Source of the DNA: Hedera helix
Lineage: Eukaryota; Streptophyta; Magnoliopsida; Apiales; Araliaceae
NCBI GenBank assembly: GCA_947179155.2
Contig: OX359264.1
Coordinates: 61,777,202-61,841,201 of the forward strand
Direction of reading: 5' to 3'
Length of the DNA: 64,000 nucleotides
Below, in pieces: positions 36,337 through 46,335 of this stretch. A model generated the notes under the pieces. It was given only the letters and a program-made list of their open reading frames with translations, did not search any database and was not told the origin of the DNA. The first letter of the stretch is position 1. Each line of letters starts with the position of its first letter. Made by a program: the position numbers and the translations under genes.

Positions 36337-38181
36337 GAAGAGGTAAGGATACTTAGATTTCATCTCAGATTCTAGCTCCCAGGTCATTTCCTCAGTATCT
36401 TGGTTCCTCCATAAAACCTTAACTTGAGGTATAACCTTTGAGCGTAGGATCTGCTCCTTCTTATCCAGGATCTTAACAGGTACCTCCTCGTATGTTAAAT
36501 CCTCTGCTATAACGTCTGGTTCTAACTCAATGACGTGGTTTGGGTCCTTCACATATTTACGTAACATAGATATGTGAAAAACGTTATGGATGCGAGACAT
36601 ACTTGGTGGTAGGGCTAGTCTGTAGGCTACGGTTCCTATTCGATCGAGGATTTCAAATGGGCCAATAAATCGAGGGTTAAGCTTTCCTCTCTTTCCGAAT
36701 CTCGTAACCCCTTTCCATGGAGAAACACGTAAGAATACATGATCTCCGACGTTGAAACTTTCGTCTCTCCGATGAAGATCATCATAACTCTTTTGTCGTT
36801 CTTGTGCGGTCTGTATTCGTTGTCGGATCATTTGGATCTTTTCGGTCGTCAAGCGTACCAACTCGGGTCCCAACAATTTTGTTTCTCCTACCTCATTCCA
36901 ACATATTGGAGAGCGACACTTCCTTCCATACAATGCCTCGAATGGAGCCATGCCTATGCTTGCTTGGTAACTGTTGTTGTAAGAAAATTCCACCAACGGC
37001 AAGTACTTATCCCAACTTCCTTTGAAGTCTAATACACAAAGTCTCAAAAGATCTTCGAGGGTCTGGATCGTCCTTTCCGATTGTCCGTCCGTTTGAGGAT
37101 GGTATGCAGAACTAAAACGTAGTTCAGTGCCCATAGCTTTTTGTAGACTGATCCAAAAGCGTGAAGTGAATCTAGGATCCCGATCAGAAACTATGGAAAC
37201 TGGCATGTCATGGAATCTCACGATCTCATTTATGTACATACCGGCAAGACGTTCAAGTGAAAAGTTTTCTCGTATAGGCAAGAAATGAGCAGATTTGGTC
37301 AATCTATCTACGATCACCCAAATTGCATCTAAGCCTTGAGAAACTTTTGGAAGACCCGTCACGAAGTCCATATTGATGTGTTCCCACTTCCATTCGGGAA
37401 CTTCAAGTGATTGTAATGGACCTTTAGGAACTTGATGCTCTGCCTTGACACGTTGACAAGTTAGGCACCTTGAGATAAACTCCGCAATCTCTCTTTTCAT
37501 ATTGTTCCACCAAAATGTATGTCGAAGATCTCGATACATCTTGGTACCTCCTGGGTGGATTGCAAACGGCGTGTTGTGTGCCTCCATCATGATTTTATGC
37601 TTTAATTCAGGATCGTTAGGAACACAGAGTCGAGAGTTGACTCGAAGTATTCCTTTCTCGTCGATTCTTGCTTCGGGAATGACACCTTCTTGTACTTTCT
37701 TTATCATGTTTATCAGTTCCGGATCGGTAGCTTGAGCAGCTTTAATTTTATCGATTAAAGTTGGTTCTACTCGCACGTGAGCAATCTTCGAGTGGGTCCC
37801 TGGTGTCTTTAGCTCTATCTCCATCTTTTGCAAGTCGTACAAAATACACTTTTGTGTTGTCAGCAGTGCACTTGTACTTGCATAAGATTTTCTGCTCAAA
37901 GCGTCAGCTACAACGTTCGCCTTTCCCGGGTGATACTGGATTGTGTGGTCATAATCCTTTAACAGCTCAAGCCAACGTCGTTGTCGCATGTTGAGTTCCT
38001 TCTGGGTGAAGAAATACTTGAGACTTTTATGATCCGTATAGATATCCACTTTTTCTCCGTACAAGTAGTGTCTCCAGATCTTCAACGCGAAAACGACTGC
38101 TGCCAACTCTAGATCATGAGTAGGATAATTTTTCTCATAATCTTTGAGTTGTCGAGAGGCGTAGGCTATAACCTTTCCATG
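36301..38181 (-). pseudogene. Tekay-type pol: RNase H, integrase and chromodomain
   Basis: The frame continues that of 38296-40926 after two TAA codons (38296-38298 and 38182-38184). From 38106 there are 601 codons. RNase H motifs come first (VDIYTDHKSLKYFF). The integrase follows with an HHCC zinc finger ending CLTCQRVKAEH, catalytic Asp in VDRLTKSAHF, Asp in SDRDPRF, and Glu in DGQSERTIQTLEDL. The last part (VFHISMLRKYV, then KVLWRNQDTEEMTWE and KYPYLF) is the chromodomain-like tail of the Tekay/Del clade. After KYPYLF the frame enters the 3' LTR and ends at 36301, so the normal stop and polypurine tract are missing. Confidence 0.93.
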
Positions 38182-38295
38182 TTACATAAGGACACAGCCT
38201 AGACCTTTGCCAGAAGCATCGCTGTAGATAACAAATTCTCCTGATCCTGATGGTATGGTCAGAACAGGAGCTGAAACCAGTCTCTTCTTGAGTTC

Positions 38296-40926
38296 TTAGA
38301 AACTTTTCTCGCATTCCTCGCTCCATATGAATTTTGTGCTTTTCCGAGTAAGCTGCGTTAATGGAGTGGCGATTCGAGAAAATCCTTCTACGAATCTCCG
38401 ATAATAACCAGCTAGACCCAGAAAACTTCGGACTTCGGTTACTGTTTTGGGTTGTTCCCAATTTAGTACCGTTTCAATCTTCGCAGGATCGACTGATATT
38501 CCTTTACTAGAAATCACATGCCCAAGAAACGCGACCTCCTCAAGCCAGAACTCACATTTCTTCAACTTGGCATATAATTTGTTTTCACGGAGCTTTTGTA
38601 GTATCAATCTCAGGTGTTGTTCATGATTCTCGCGACTCTTGGAGTATATGAGGATGTCATCAATAAAGACAACCACAAAATGATCCAAATGTTCCTTGAA
38701 TATCCGGTTCATCATGTCCATGAAAGCTGCAGGAGCATTAGTTAGTCCAAAAGGCATGACTAAGAACTCATAATGCCCATAACGAGTTCTGAAAGCAGTC
38801 TTTGGAATGTCCTCAGCTTTAACCTTTAACTGATGATATCCAGAACGGAGATCAATCTTTGAGAAATGTTGAGCGCCTTGCAATTGATCAAACATGTCAT
38901 CAATCCGAGGTAACGGGTACCTGTTCTTGATGGTGACATGGTTCAATTCTCGGTAGTCAATGCACAATCTCATACTCCCGTCTTTCTTCTTCACAAATAG
39001 AACATGAGCACCCCAAGGTGATGCACTCGGACGAATGAAACCGGTATCCAACAATTCATGTAGTTGGACTTTTAACTCTTGAAGTTCAATGGGAGCCATT
39101 CGGTAGGGAGCTTTGGAAATGGGCTTGGTACCGGGCTCAAGATCAATATAAAAATCAATTTCACGGTTTGGGGGTAAGCCAGGAAGTTCTTCAGGAAAAA
39201 CGTCAGGAAACTCATTAACAATGGGAATATCATTCAAGTTTGACGTATTTTTGTTCAAATCAGTGACATGAGCTAAAAAGGCTTGACATCCGTTTTTCAA
39301 TAAACGAATGGCTTTATGGCTAGAAATAACAGTTATAGATTTCAATGGTTTAGTTGCTTGAATTTGCATGACAGGTTGATTAGGAATATGAAAACTAATA
39401 ATCTTATGAAAACAATCAATTTTAGCATGATGGGTAGTCAACCAATCAATTCCTAAAATCACATCAAATTCACGCATCTCCAAAGAAATAAGGTCAACAG
39501 ATAATGTGAGGTTGTTGATTTGAACTAGGCAAGATTTATAGACAGTAGATGTAATGGTCATTTCTCCTAATGGGGTTTCAACTGATAAGTCAAAGTCCAA
39601 GTTTTCAGGAGTTAAGTTTAAACGCTGAGCACATGCAGGTGAGATAAAAGAATGGGTAGAGCCAGTATCTAACAAAGCGTAGACTTCACGAGAATTTATG
39701 AATAGCTTACCGGTTATCACCTCGTTCGAGTTTCGCGCCATTTGGGATGTCACAACAAAAGCTCTCCCTTGAACTACAGATTTTCCTTTATCCGCGTTAG
39801 CTTTTGGTATCATCATTGCAGCTGGACTTGATTTTGTGGCAGGACAAAACCGCGCAAGATGACCCTCTTTCGCACAACTGTAGCACTTTTTGGACTGCAG
39901 TGTACAGTTTGGGCTGATGTGACCTTCCTGACCACACCTATAGCATCTCACTGGTGGTCGATCTTCTCCCCTTGAAACTGGGGTCGGTGCTGGTGTTGGT
40001 ACTGGTGCTGGTGCCCTTCCATAATTATTATGGAATCTCTTTCTTTTGAAATTGTTCCCACTAGATTCTCCTCTTCTGTTATTTGGTATGGAATTACCAC
40101 CGAAGTGTTGGTTACCTCCTCGATGGTTCTCGTTCCTGTGGTTGTTGTCACTCCTTTCTCTATGCTGATCATTAACTCTTGGCTGCAATGTTTCATCTGT
40201 TTGCTCCACCCTTTGAGCCCTATCTACAACATCTGAATACAAACTAAATTTATGAGAGCTAAGTTGTTGACGAATTTTGAATCTCAAACCTCTTAGGAAC
40301 ATCCGACTCATTCGTGCTTCGTCATCCACAAGATGGGTGGCAAAGCGAGATAACTCGGCAAACTTGGCTTCATATTGGGAGACTGTCATGTTTCCCTGCT
40401 CCAGCTTAATGAATTCCACCTCTTTCATATGGCGGATGCTTTCTGGGAAATACTTCTCGTTAAACAGTTCTTCGAATTCTGTCCAAGACATTTCGAGTGC
40501 TGAAGGTTGGATACGTTTTACCGCTTCCCACCAATGGTCCGCCTCACCTCGTAACATAAAAGTGGCAAATGGCACCTTCTGATCATCAGCGCATTGTAAG
40601 ACATCAAGTATTTTTGTCGTCTGCTTTAGCCATGCCTCCGCTTTGAGTGGGTCAGGCTTCCCGTGGAATTCAGGTGGTCCTAATTCTTTAAATTGCTTAA
40701 CAGTGACCATCCTCAAATTGTCAGCGTTTCTACCGTTATTATTGACTGGATTTCCTCTTCCTTGATTCTGTATGAACTGCATGAAATTCCTAAAGAATCC
40801 ATCGTTCATCATGTTATCAGGAACATTATTTCCTGAGTTGGCAGGAGGATTGTTTGGGGCCTCTTGATTCTCGGCTACATTTGCTTCAGGCATTCCATAG
40901 TTAACCTCTTGATTTTCAGATGCCAT
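38296..40926 (-). CDS. Tekay-type gag, protease and reverse transcriptase
   Basis: 876 codons open from the ATG at 40926. The gag core runs from about residue 85 to 230 (PEFHGKPDPLKAEAWL, GEADHWWEAV). Two CCHC zinc knuckles, CYRCGQEGHISPNC near 325 and CYSCAKEGHLARFC near 345, bind RNA. The protease has LLDTGSTHSF near 418. The reverse transcriptase runs from about 600 to 850 with FSKIDLRSGYHQ, MPFGLTNAPA and the catalytic FIDDIL near 754. The frame stops at a TAA (38296-38298) after CEKSF, just past the reverse transcriptase; pol resumes in the same frame. A 200-bp leader separates the ATG from the 5' LTR. Gag, protease and RT look intact, but RNase H and integrase would not be made without readthrough. 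Confidence 0.95.
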   Translation of the reverse strand: MASENQEVNYGMPEANVAENQEAPNNPPANSGNNVPDNMMNDGFFRNFMQFIQNQGRGNPVNNNGRNADNLRMVTVKQFKELGPPEFHGKPDPLKAEAWLKQTTKILDVLQCADDQKVPFATFMLRGEADHWWEAVKRIQPSALEMSWTEFEELFNEKYFPESIRHMKEVEFIKLEQGNMTVSQYEAKFAELSRFATHLVDDEARMSRMFLRGLRFKIRQQLSSHKFSLYSDVVDRAQRVEQTDETLQPRVNDQHRERSDNNHRNENHRGGNQHFGGNSIPNNRRGESSGNNFKRKRFHNNYGRAPAPVPTPAPTPVSRGEDRPPVRCYRCGQEGHISPNCTLQSKKCYSCAKEGHLARFCPATKSSPAAMMIPKANADKGKSVVQGRAFVVTSQMARNSNEVITGKLFINSREVYALLDTGSTHSFISPACAQRLNLTPENLDFDLSVETPLGEMTITSTVYKSCLVQINNLTLSVDLISLEMREFDVILGIDWLTTHHAKIDCFHKIISFHIPNQPVMQIQATKPLKSITVISSHKAIRLLKNGCQAFLAHVTDLNKNTSNLNDIPIVNEFPDVFPEELPGLPPNREIDFYIDLEPGTKPISKAPYRMAPIELQELKVQLHELLDTGFIRPSASPWGAHVLFVKKKDGSMRLCIDYRELNHVTIKNRYPLPRIDDMFDQLQGAQHFSKIDLRSGYHQLKVKAEDIPKTAFRTRYGHYEFLVMPFGLTNAPAAFMDMMNRIFKEHLDHFVVVFIDDILIYSKSRENHEQHLRLILQKLRENKLYAKLKKCEFWLEEVAFLGHVISSKGISVDPAKIETVLNWEQPKTVTEVRSFLGLAGYYRRFVEGFSRIATPLTQLTRKSTKFIWSEECEKSF

Positions 40927-41105
40927 ACTTAACTGTGGTCACAAAATAAATGTTAGTTCAAATAAACTGACTCATCCCTTCATGTTCCTACATTCAAATC
41001 GACTCATTAGATAATAAAATCTATTTTAGGTAGGACACACTAGTGACTGATTCTATTCGTCTCTCCCCTCCTAGTTCTACCCCAGATCGCCATTAAAGAC
41101 CATAT

Positions 41106-41125
41106 CCCTAAGCTCTGATGCCAAC
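41106..41125 (-). other. Primer-binding site, tRNA-iMet type
   Basis: Directly inside the 5' LTR the sense strand reads gttggcatcagagcttaggg. It resembles the TGGTATCAGAGC complement of the initiator tRNA-Met 3' end with one change, as in Tekay/Del elements. Confidence 0.75.
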
Positions 41126-43972
41126 TGTGACGCCCCCAAATCTGGGCCCACACAGCCCAAACTTGAGTCGTCAAAATACTACAACAAAATTATTACAACA
41201 AAGCACAACGTACAACAATACAGTGTATAATAATACACAACTAAGTCTTCACTATTATTGCCACACTATTTTACAAAACGTGAAGACTATGATAACTATT
41301 CCTCGGACCCTCACTCCATTCCCCGGCTAGACCCTGTTATGTTTTCATCTCCTGTTGAAAAACAATGGAACAAAAGAAAGGGTGAGCTCAAATAGCCCAG
41401 TAAAGAATATCATGACTAAGATAATGACGAATAAATTATCATTAGTCTTCAACAGTTGAGTTCTTGATAGAATACAATAGACTACAAGGTTTATATCAAA
41501 AATTGCAGTTAAATTCTTAAACAACGTTCAGATCAATAATAGCAGCGGAATGAGTAATCTATTAGAAGAATAATGCAGACTATAATGTCCACTCGGTTCT
41601 CTTTTTAGGAAAAACATCATCAACTTTTATCATCTGAAATATCATTAGTCAAGATAATACAAATTCACAATTCCTGATCATAATCATGCACATCAACAGT
41701 TCATCTTTGTACTACGGGCCAAAGATATTCAATATAGCACCAACGGTCATGATTATACCAGATTCAGCCTTTGGTCATAATCATACCAAACAACAGTTCA
41801 TCTTTGCACTACGGGCCAAAGAGAACATTCACCACGTGCCATAAAAGACACCGAACAGATGTATCGCCTTTAACCTATTATATCGCCTTTAACCTATCAT
41901 CTGTTCAACAAATATATCACATCTGTGCCCCCGGCCACAGATATTCACAACAGCTTGATTTTTGGATGATTAGAATGATATATTTGTTGAACAGAAGAAA
42001 TAGGATAACAATAAGTACCGGAAGTTTACTTTGTACAGATTCAAATAATGTCCAAATTGTCAACATGATGTGGAGTGAAATTTAAAAATGATATTCAAGA
42101 TCCACAGTTCAGAATAACGGTTACAATTCAATAGAAAGGTTCACGTAAATAGGAAGGTTCAGTTGAAATAATGAAGTTCAACTATTATGGAACATATAAT
42201 ATTTTCAGGAATTATAGAAGCAATAGTTCCATAATAAATTTCGATTTAGGAGTATGAAAGAAAATAATATCCCTTACCGTAGCAGGTTTGATTAACAAAA
42301 GGTGAAGGAAATTAATACAAAGGGTTATTCACCAACAGGCGGCAATCCGCTCCGTAAGGTTATTCCCACAATTTAATAGAATTTGAGTACAAAGAGTTAT
42401 TCACCAAACAGGCGGCAATCCGCTCCGTAAGGTTATTCCCACAATTTAATAGAATTTGAGTACAAAGAGTTATTCACCAAACAGGCGGCAATCCGCTCCG
42501 TAAGGTTATTCTCAGAGATTAATAATGAATGAATACGAAAGGTTATTCACCAACAGGCGGCAATCCGCTCCGTAAGGTTATTCCCACAATTTAATACATG
42601 GAAATAAAAGGCACGTCTTATGAGTAAGGAAGAAACAATATTATTATCGAGAATCAAATAATGATAATCCCTTACCATAGTACGTTTGAATAATGGAAGA
42701 TGAAAAAGATGGTATCCCTTACCGTAACACGTGACTGGATATTGATTTAAATGAGGTTGATTAACTTGAACAGTACACGTATACTTATAGATCTTCACAA
42801 ATACTCAAGATGACTTAAGCACACTTAGAGAGAACTTTCACAAGAAGTATTTAGAGAGAGAAAGAAAGAACAAGTAAGGAAGTTTATGAAAAATCCTTAA
42901 GTTAAGGCTTCTATTTATAGCCAAAAATCTTATCATTCATTTAATCTAAACCATTCATTTAAAGATCATCTTTTAATCTACACCATCCATTTCAAATATT
43001 ATATTATCTTTAATCTACACCATTCATTTCATATCACCTAATAATCACCTAACTTTATATTATAAACAAATCAATTCAATTATTCAACAATAATTCACAC
43101 TTTAATCTACACCATTCATTTCATATCACCTAATAATCACCTAACTTTATATTATAAACAAATAACTTTATCAATTCAATTATTATGACTAATTGTTATA
43201 AATACAGTATAGTTAGCTCTTAGATATCAAGTCAATAAATTAATGAAATACAACTGTTTAAATAACATCATAATAGAGATAACAATAATGTAAAATAAAG
43301 CATACGTTACTGTGTAATGACAATTATTGATTCAATAATGTGAATTACTGTGCATATGTTACTGTGACAATTATTAGGTTCAATAATTTTAAAAACAGTG
43401 CAACAACAATTATTGGCTCAATGATATAAAATACAGTGTAATGACAATTATTAAATCAATAATGCAAAATACTGTGTAACAACAATTATTGAATTGATAA
43501 TATAAAATATTATGCAGTGACAATTATTGATGAAATGATGCGTAACAGTTACGGTGTCAATTATCAGACCAAAAATATGAGACACTATGCAATACCGTGT
43601 GTTACTGTAGAGTACCGAGTGCTACAGAAAATACCAATAACTACCGTATGCTACTATTCTTTTATCACCGGTATTTTAACAGTTCCGTTGACTATTTTTA
43701 TTTAAAAAGGTTATTTCTGTCGTTTTCTATATCCGACAAATATTCCGTTGTGGGGTCCACCAATAATTTGTTATTTCGGCGCCGTCGGACCAAACGAATA
43801 TTCCCCGACCAAACGAATATTCCCCGACAAAACGAATATTGTCCGACAAAATAAAATTTGCAGATAACATCCTTAACTTTTAACTTTATCGATTTAACCA
43901 CTTACTGTTTCAAAAAAATATATATATGAAGAAAAATTAAATTTTGTATTTCATAAAATTCAGGGTCTTACA
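41126..43972 (-). repeat. 5' LTR of the Tekay-type element
   Basis: 2847 bp. A TATA box on the minus strand at 42911-42920 should drive the element transcript. It has four 72/73-bp cores (42323-42590) and ends TGTAAGACCCTG in sense, one base different from the other copies. Confidence 0.95.
42911..42920 (-). promoter_or_regulatory. TATA box of the 5' LTR
   Basis: Sense ctataaatag, identical in sequence and position to the other family LTRs. This copy is the one that would drive the full-length transcript. Confidence 0.7.
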
Positions 43973-43977
43973 AGATT

Positions 43978-44242
43978 CATCTGAAAAATTTTGAAATCGA
44001 AAAGTTGTGCATATGTCTAAAAATTCCTTGACATGATTGTAGGGGTCCTCTCTATCTAACTCATGGAATGATTGAATGAGTTGTATTACACTAGGTTTAA
44101 GCTCAAAGTGTGTCGCTCAAGTTTGTGATAACACAATGCAAGAATGGTGATTAGGTGTGACGGGTAAAAAGTAATCCCTAAGTGATCTCTCCTCACATGC
44201 TAAAGGCTCGACTACTTCATTGTTATCATTATCATCAACCAT
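43978..44242 (-). pseudogene. Athila-like gag, N-terminal fragment
   Basis: A plausible start at 44242 gives MVDDNDNNEVVEPLACEERS, then a TGA at 44117-44119, then HFELKPSVIQLIQSF and DREDPYNHVKEFLDICTTF, a conserved gag N-terminal segment. The frame is cut at the AGATT target by the nested element and resumes at 33485. Confidence 0.82.
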
Positions 44243-45004
44243 TTTGAATGCAAAATTATTTTTCCTAATTATGTGAGCAAATAAGCACATAAAGACAAAT
44301 AAGAGAAAATAAATATAAATAAATAAAATAAAATAAAACTAATTCTAAGGTCAACTTAAATAAAATCTAGACAGCTCATAACTGTTCCAAGTTTCTCTTT
44401 AAGGTCTACCAAATTTGAAATTAATCAACCACTAGTCAGGTAAGTGTAAGAACGGGGGAGTCTTTCCGTAAATACGGTGACTAATTAAGTAACCACACAT
44501 TTTTCAGGTGTTTACCTTTTAAACCACTTGCCTAGACACCAGTAGTTTGATTAATTTAAAATTTAGACTCTTCTTAGATTCACTTGTCCTAATTGAGCTT
44601 GAGAGTTTTAGGGGCCAACGTCTACTTGATTTTATTTGGTCAGTTATGCAAAGTGTGGTTGTTTGTAGGCCAAGAAAGGGTGATGAAATCACCACTTTAT
44701 CTTGTTATGGATTTTTGCCCTTAATGCTAAATTAAAATTAAAAATATACAATTAAAAAAAATGATAAACACCTAAAATGTCCTAAAGCTATGTGAATTAC
44801 GGAAGAAGAAAAAATTTGACGTACATCAATCCTCCAACAATCACCACAGTTTATATTTAACAAAAATAAAAAAAAAACCTAAGCAAGATGTGCTCTACGT
44901 GTGTGAATGCATGAATGAAATAATTAGTTTCTAAATAATAAACTAAACTAAAACTAGTAGAAGAATTAAACAAAATTTAAATTAATTAATATTTTTAATA
45001 ATTC
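44243..45004 (-). other. 5' leader of the Athila-like element
   Basis: Noncoding in sense between the primer-binding site and gag start. AT-rich with no domain. Confidence 0.6.
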
Positions 45005-45025
45005 CCGGTAACAGTGCCAAAAACT
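45005..45025 (-). other. Degenerate tRNA-Asp-type primer-binding site
   Basis: Sense ttttggcactgttaccggga lies a few bases inside the 5' LTR. It matches the TGGCGCCGTTGCCGGGGA site typical of Athila/Tat elements except for changes that are mostly C-to-T or G-to-A transitions, as expected after methylcytosine decay. Confidence 0.75.
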
Positions 45026-45028
45026 TTT

Positions 45029-46229
45029 TGTGCTTAAATTTTGTAAAATACTAGCAAGCGCACAAATCTATTGTAAAATAGTTTTATGCGAAGTACGAGG
45101 TTGATCTCATGAGAATTATTGAATGATTAATTAAATCTAAATTATATTCAATTCTAATCTAGTTAACAAAAAGTGATTTTTGAAATAATTAAAACTAAAG
45201 CTAAATATAATAAAAATCAAGACTAATAATTAAACTAAACTTTTAATTAATGGAAGAAAATTCTGATGTTTGGAATCCACAATATTAATTACGTATATCT
45301 TACTATTCATTATCAATTCGGAGTAGCAATTTGAAAATTAATTCAATGCTTTTTCAAGATTGTTCATTTAAGTACATAAAAATATTTTTTTTGTAAATTC
45401 TTATTTTCCAAGGTTAAATGTATAAAACCAAAGCATTATATGTATCCATTATTTTGAAAAACAAATAATCTTAGTTCTTAATTTAGATTTTAAATTGCAA
45501 CCCAGATTAAATTAAATTAATTGAAACTATTCAAAATACATGATATAATGAATGAAATAATTTAATTTAAATCTACCAAATAAATAAGAATTATTAACAT
45601 TTAAACCAATTTGAGAATTTATAATAAATTTTAAAATATTACATAATTAATAATGTTTCATCCTATACCTCATAAATTAATTTAACAATACATAGCAACA
45701 GAAACAAGGATTAAGTAATAACCAATTATTATGCTTGTGGAGACTGCTAATATATTTTTTCCTCCTTCCTCCCGCAGTAATCCAAGCTCCTTGGTGATGA
45801 TGTATGTTATGGTCTATCGGTTTCCGTGCCAACTTGAATGATTTTTATGTTACTGTTTTAAACCTTCGTCAATTTTTGTGTTGATGCTTTACGTTGCTGC
45901 TTTGATATTCTATTGCTGTGATATCTCCTCTCCTTTTTCCATGCGTTGCTGTTGTGTTCCTTTTATAATCTGGAGCTAACACAATTTTTTCTCTTTCAAA
46001 CACTTTAATATTTTATCTTTTTAATCTTTTGCTTTATCTTCTTTTTCTTTTCAAATTTGCTGAAACTCTTCTTCTTTTCATTCCTTATTTTTTACTTGGG
46101 CTTGCAATTGAATCCATAATTTGGGCTTTTTAATTTCTCAAAACCTGTACAATAAATGAAATCCAATTAATATAAAATTAAACTATTAAATGTATTTTTG
46201 AAGGAAATAAATGTATAATAATATGCTCA
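45029..46229 (-). repeat. 5' LTR of the Athila-like element
   Basis: 1201 bp aligning along its length with 23075-24276 (1202 bp). Sense TGAGCAT to AAGCACA. Divergence from the other LTR is about 6% in the part I compared. Confidence 0.88.
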
Positions 46230-46335
46230 TTAATAGTCTATCTGTGGGAAGGATTATAGATTAAATGACATCTGCTGATGTCATATGAACTAAATATAAT
46301 TTATGAAATAGTCTACACGCTGGAGATGCTATTAG
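46230..46335. mobile_element. Tourist-like MITE, right part
   Basis: Right end of the MITE whose left part is 22821-23074. It ends gtctacacgctggagatgct followed by attagg, giving inverted ends and a TTA. The phrase actaaatataat occurs in both halves near 22896 and 46289. Confidence 0.55.

Larger units (their letters stand above)
33491..43972 (-). mobile_element. Full-length Tekay/Del-type chromovirus (Ty3/gypsy), 10.5 kb
   Basis: Two near-identical LTRs (33491-36336 and 41126-43972) enclose a gag-pol region on the minus strand. Flanking AGATT (33486-33490 and 43973-43977) is a perfect 5-bp target duplication. A tRNA-iMet-like primer site adjoins the right, 5' LTR. Domain order is gag, two zinc knuckles, protease, reverse transcriptase, RNase H, integrase and a C-terminal chromodomain-like motif, as in the Tekay/Del clade, whose LTRs are also long. 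It carries two TAA codons in pol and lacks a polypurine tract, so this copy is unlikely to move by itself. By eye the LTRs differ at roughly 20 positions, mostly in one end. Confidence 0.96.
23075..46229 (-). mobile_element. Athila-like Ty3/gypsy element, old, three times interrupted
   Basis: Direct repeats at 23075-24276 and 45029-46229 bound the element. The primer-binding site lies inside the right LTR, so the sense strand is minus. Gag and protease remnants follow in order, but no reverse transcriptase, RNase H or integrase is recognisable, so it was probably non-autonomous. The two LTRs differ by roughly 6% in the first 360 bp by eye, much more than those of the nested element. It was later hit by three Tekay-type insertions (27059-29997, 30431-32824, 33491-43972). 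I see no matching 5-bp duplication (gttgt on the left, ttaat on the right). Without the insertions it would be about 7.3 kb. Confidence 0.85.
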
